DNA of 64,000 nt from Inia geoffrensis (lineage: Eukaryota; Chordata; Mammalia; Artiodactyla; Iniidae): the NCBI GenBank assembly GCA_036417435.1, contig CM070915.1:81221799-81285798 (forward strand), given 5' to 3'. Every line of letters begins with the position of its first letter. Within the stretch, counting starts at the first letter, position 1. This document shows positions 61,168-64,000 of this stretch, piece by piece. The translations under genes and the position numbers were made by a program. The notes below the pieces were generated by a model. It did not search any database, was not told the DNA's origin, and saw only the letters and a list, made by a program, of their open reading frames with translations.

Positions 61168-62174
61168 AATGGGGAGGGATTAGGGTACAGGATAGGGTAC
61201 GACAATGCTTAAGGGTTAGCGTACGTTTGAGGGCATGAGTTAGTGTTTGTGTACTGGTTAAGATTAGGGCATTGGTTAGGGTAGGGCATCGGAAGTGGGT
61301 CAGGTTTAGGGATGGGGTTAGGGTTAGGGTTAAGGAATGGGGAGGGATTAGGGTACAATTTAGGGTACGACAACGCTTAAGGTTTAGCGTACGTGTGAGG
61401 GCACGAGTTAGTGTTGGTGCCCTGGTTAAGATTAGGGCACGGGTGTGGGTAAGGCTTCGGGTGAGGGTCAGTGTTAGGATTCGGGTTAGGGTTAGGGTTA
61501 AGGAATGGAAGATATTAGGGCAGAGTTTAGGGTACCACAACACTTAAGGTTTAGCGTACGTGTGAGGTCACTAGTTAGTGTTAGTGTACTGCTTACGATT
61601 AGGGCACGGGTGAGGGTAAGGCCTTGGAAGGGGGTCACGTTAAGGGTTAGGGTTAGGGTTAGGGTTAGGGAATGGGGATTGATTAGGGTACAGGTTAGGT
61701 TACGGCAATGGCTTAGGGTTGGCGTACGTTAGAGGGCATGGGTTAGTGTTGATGTACTGGTTAAAATTAGGACACGGGTGAGGGTAAAGTTTCGGGTGAG
61801 TGTCATGGTTAGGTTTCAGGTTAGGGTTAGGGTTAGGGAATGGAGAGGGATTAGGGTACAGGTTAGGGTACCGCTGCGGTTTCATGTTAGCGTACGTTTG
61901 AGGGCACGAGTTAGTCTTGGTGTCCTGGGTAAGATTAGGGCACGGGTGAGGGTAAGGCTTCTGGTGAGGGTCAGGGTTAGGATTCGGGTTAGGGTTAGGG
62001 TTAGGGAATGGAGAGGGTTTAGGGTACAGGTTAGGGTACGACAATGCTTAAGGGTTAGCGTAAGTGTGAGGGCACGAGTTAGTGTTGGTGTACTGGTTAA
62101 GACAACGGCACCGATGAGGGTAAGGCCTCGGAAAAGGGTCACGTTCAGGGTTTCGCTTAGGGTTAGGGTTAGGG
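61168..62174 (+). repeat. hexamer (A B E F G H), 1007 bp
   Basis: C and D are missing. E at 61504 lacks 1 bp (aatggaagatatt). Confidence 0.88.
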
Positions 62175-63350
62175 AATGGGGAGGGATTAGGGTACAGGAT
62201 AGAGTACGACAATGCTTAAGGGTTAGCGTACGTTTGAGGGCATGAGTTAGTGTTTGTGTACTGGTTAAGATTAGGGCATTGGTTAGGGTAGGGCATCGGA
62301 AGTGGGTCAGGTTTAGGGATGGGGTTAGGGTTAGGGTTAAGGAATGGGGAGGGATTAGTGTACAATTTAGGGTACGAAAACGCTTAAGGTTTAGCGTGTG
62401 TGTGAGGGCACGAGTTAGTGTTGGTGTCCTGGTTAAGATTAGGGCACGGGTGAGGGTAAGGCTTCGGGTGAGGGTCAGGGTCAGGATTCGGGTTAGGGTT
62501 AGGGTTAAGGAATGCAGAGGGATTAGGGTACATCTTAGGGTACGACAACGATTAAGCGTTAGCGTACGTGTGAGGGCACAAGTTATTGTTGGTGTCCTGG
62601 TTAAGATTAGGGCACGGGTGAGGGTAAGGTTTCGGGTGAGGGTCAGGGATAGAATTCGGGTTAGGGTTAGGGTTAGGGAATGGGGAGATATTAAGGCACA
62701 GTTTAGGGTACCACAACGCTTAAAGTTTAGCGTACGTGTGAGGTCACTAGTTAGTGTTAGTGTACTGCTTACGATTAGGGCACGGGTGAGGGTAAGGCCT
62801 CGGAAGAGGGTCACGTTAAGGGTTAGGGTTAGGGTTAGGGTTAGGGAATGGGGATTGATTAGGGTACAGGTTAGGGTACGGCAATGGCTTAGGGTTGGCG
62901 TACGTTAGAGGGCATGGGTTAGTGTTGATGTACTGGTTAAAATTAGGATACGGGTGAGGGTAAAGTTTCGGGTGAGTGTCATGGTTAGGTTTCAGGTTAG
63001 GGTTAGGGTTAGGGAATGGAGAGGGATTAGGGTACAGGTTAGGGTACCGTTGCGGTTTAGTGTTAGCGTACGTTTGAGGGCACGAGTTAGTCTTGGTGTC
63101 CTGGGTAAGTTTAGGGCACGGGTGAGGGTAAGGCTTCGGGTGAGGGTCAGGGTTAGGATTCGGGTTAGGGTTAGGGTTAGGGAATGGAGACGGTTTAGGG
63201 TACAGGTTAGGGTATGACAATGCTTAAGGGTTAGCGTAAGTGTGAGGGCACGAGTTACTGTTGGTGTACTGGTTAAGACAACGGCACCGATGAGGGTAAG
63301 GCCTCGGAAAAGGGTCACGTTCAGGGTTTCGCTTAGGGTTAGGTTTAGGG
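62175..63350 (+). repeat. heptamer (A B C/D E F G H), 1176 bp
   Basis: The C/D fusion is at 62511 (catcttaggg). B has cgaaaacgc, and G has ctgggtaag, shared with the G units at 59656 (as ctgggtacg) and 61839. Confidence 0.88.
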
Positions 63351-64000
63351 AATGGGGAGGGATTAGGGTACAGGATAGGGTACGACAATGCTTAAGGGTT
63401 AGCGTACGTTTGAGGGCATGAGTTAGTGTTTGTGTACTGGTTCAGATTAGGGCATTGGTTAGGGTAGGGCATCGAAAGTGGGTCAAGTTTAGGGATGGGG
63501 TTAGGGTTAGGGTTAAGGAATGGGGAGGGATTAGGGTACAATTTAGGGTACGGCAACGCTTAAGGTTTAGCGTACGTGTGAGGGCACGAGTTAGTGTTGC
63601 TGTCCTGGTTAAGTTTAGGGCACGGGTGAGGGTAAGGCTTCGGGTGAGTGTCAGGGTTAGGATTCGGGTTAGGGTTATGGTTAAGTAATGCAGAGGGATT
63701 AGGGTACAGCTTAGGGTACGACAGTGCTTAAGGGTTATCGTTCGTGTGAGGGCAAGGGTTAGTGTTAGCGTCCTGGTTAAGATTACGGCACGGGTGAGGG
63801 TAAGGCTTCAGGTGAGGGTCAGGGTTAGGATTCGGGTTAGGGTTAGGGTTAGGGAATCGGGAGGGATTAGGGTACAGTTTAGGGTACGACAACGATTAAG
63901 GGTTAGCGTACGTGTGAGGGCACAAGTTAGTGTTGGTGTCCTGGTTAAGATTAGGGCACGGGTGAGGGTAAGGTTTCGGGTGAGGGTCAGGGATAGAATT
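63351..64000 (+). repeat. octamer start, cut by window edge (A B C D)
   Basis: A (63351), B (63519), C (63687, taatgcagaggg) and the first 146 bp of D (63855). The window ends right after the start of the EcoRI site region, gggatagaatt. Confidence 0.9.

Larger units (their letters stand above)
1..64000 (+). repeat. telomere-derived 168-bp satellite array (entire window)
   Basis: The window is a continuous head-to-tail array of a 168-bp monomer, all copies in the same orientation, with no unrelated insertion. Each monomer divides into 28 hexamers in register with TTAGGG; many are perfect TTAGGG and most others differ from it by one to three bases. I hand-counted one D monomer (38337-38504 type): about 42% G and 9% C on this strand, so the strand is strongly G-rich. 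Monomers fall into eight types, A to H, arranged in higher-order repeats. The array runs off both ends of the window. It is non-coding satellite DNA; a structural or heterochromatic role is inference from what is known of satellites. Confidence 0.97.
30691..64000 (+). repeat. right domain: octamer HOR subfamily, more diverged
   Basis: Here the 1344-bp octamer is the reference and many different shortened or chimeric versions occur irregularly. Markers are attcgggtt in B, gcttagggttggcg in most F copies and aagacaacggcacc in H. Neighbouring copies differ at many more positions than in the left domain. Eleven length changes occur, at about 33260, 33615, 34456, 35085, 45062, 46237, 48163, 49735, 49900, 52090 and 61508. 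Confidence 0.88.

Noticed and set aside
60096..61238. Forward open frame of about 380 codons (Val-Arg rich)
   Set aside because: It translates hexamer repeats in the GTT-AGG frame. It overlaps equally open Pro-Asn and Thr-Leu frames on the other strand and has no recognisable domain.
1..64000. CRISPR-like regular spacing
   Set aside because: There are no conserved short repeats alternating with unique spacers; the whole 168-bp unit is repeated, and no cas gene is present.
1..64000. CENP-B box in the ttcggg-containing part of the monomer
   Set aside because: The ttcg at the start could fit, but the required cggg at the far end is replaced by gtca or gtta in the types checked. No match to the nTTCGnnnnAnnCGGGn pattern was seen.
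1..64000. Chromosome terminus (true telomere)
   Set aside because: Perfect TTAGGG runs do not exceed about four units and always return to the degenerate 168-bp unit. Both window ends are inside monomers.
1..64000. Embedded transposon, tRNA, rRNA or other unique sequence
   Set aside because: The monomer phase is accounted for across the window with a net change of only -37 bp, which leaves no room for an insertion longer than 7 bp.
1..64000. Assignment to a named species or known satellite family
   Set aside because: TTAGGG telomeres are too widespread, there is no unique flank, and I do not recognise the 168-bp consensus. Naming one would be a guess.

Overview
The whole 64 kb window is one uninterrupted, single-orientation tandem satellite built from degenerate telomere repeat (TTAGGG). 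I find no gene, RNA gene, transposon, CRISPR array, promoter or terminator in it. The organism is a eukaryote that has, or descends from a lineage with, TTAGGG telomeres (vertebrates, many other animals, filamentous fungi and some protists). The species cannot be told from this sequence. A subtelomeric, pericentromeric or other heterochromatic block is the likely setting. Long open frames run through the array on both strands, but they are a by-product of the repeat period.

Notation. The unit is a 168-bp monomer, which I start at the sequence aatgg that follows a run of ttaggg. Each monomer is exactly 28 hexamers in telomere register and ends in three (type E: four) perfect TTAGGG. Eight monomer types, A to H, can be told apart by diagnostic variants. 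A slash (D/E) marks a monomer whose left part is one type and right part another. From position 52 to 63854 I count 380 complete monomers, flanked by a partial H (1-51) and a partial D (63855-64000).

The basic higher-order repeat (HOR) is the octamer ABCDEFGH, 1344 bp. Intact octamers are seen only in the right half: 32812, 37833, 39177, 43041, 47575, 48916 and 53608.

Left domain (1 to about 30.7 kb). There is no intact octamer. Four different shortened octamers follow each other in fixed order: P (A B E F G H), Q (A B C D/E F G H), R (A B C D E F H) and S (A B C E F G H). Together they make a 27-monomer, 4536-bp super-repeat, whose copies are nearly identical. Two alleles of S alternate, giving a 9072-bp level above that. 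Deletions (3412-5259, 10972-14331) and a nearly perfect 3360-bp tandem duplication (about 19.15-25.87 kb) are superimposed. Every monomer from 52 to 33147 is exactly 168 bp.

Right domain (about 30.7 to 64 kb). Intact octamers are mixed with many differently shortened or chimeric versions. Copies differ more from each other, and all eleven length changes of the window lie here. Diagnostic bases in B, F and H switch together between about 30.6 and 31.0 kb, so the two domains are distinct subfamilies. The overall picture is homogenisation by unequal exchange in 168-bp register, recent on the left and older on the right.
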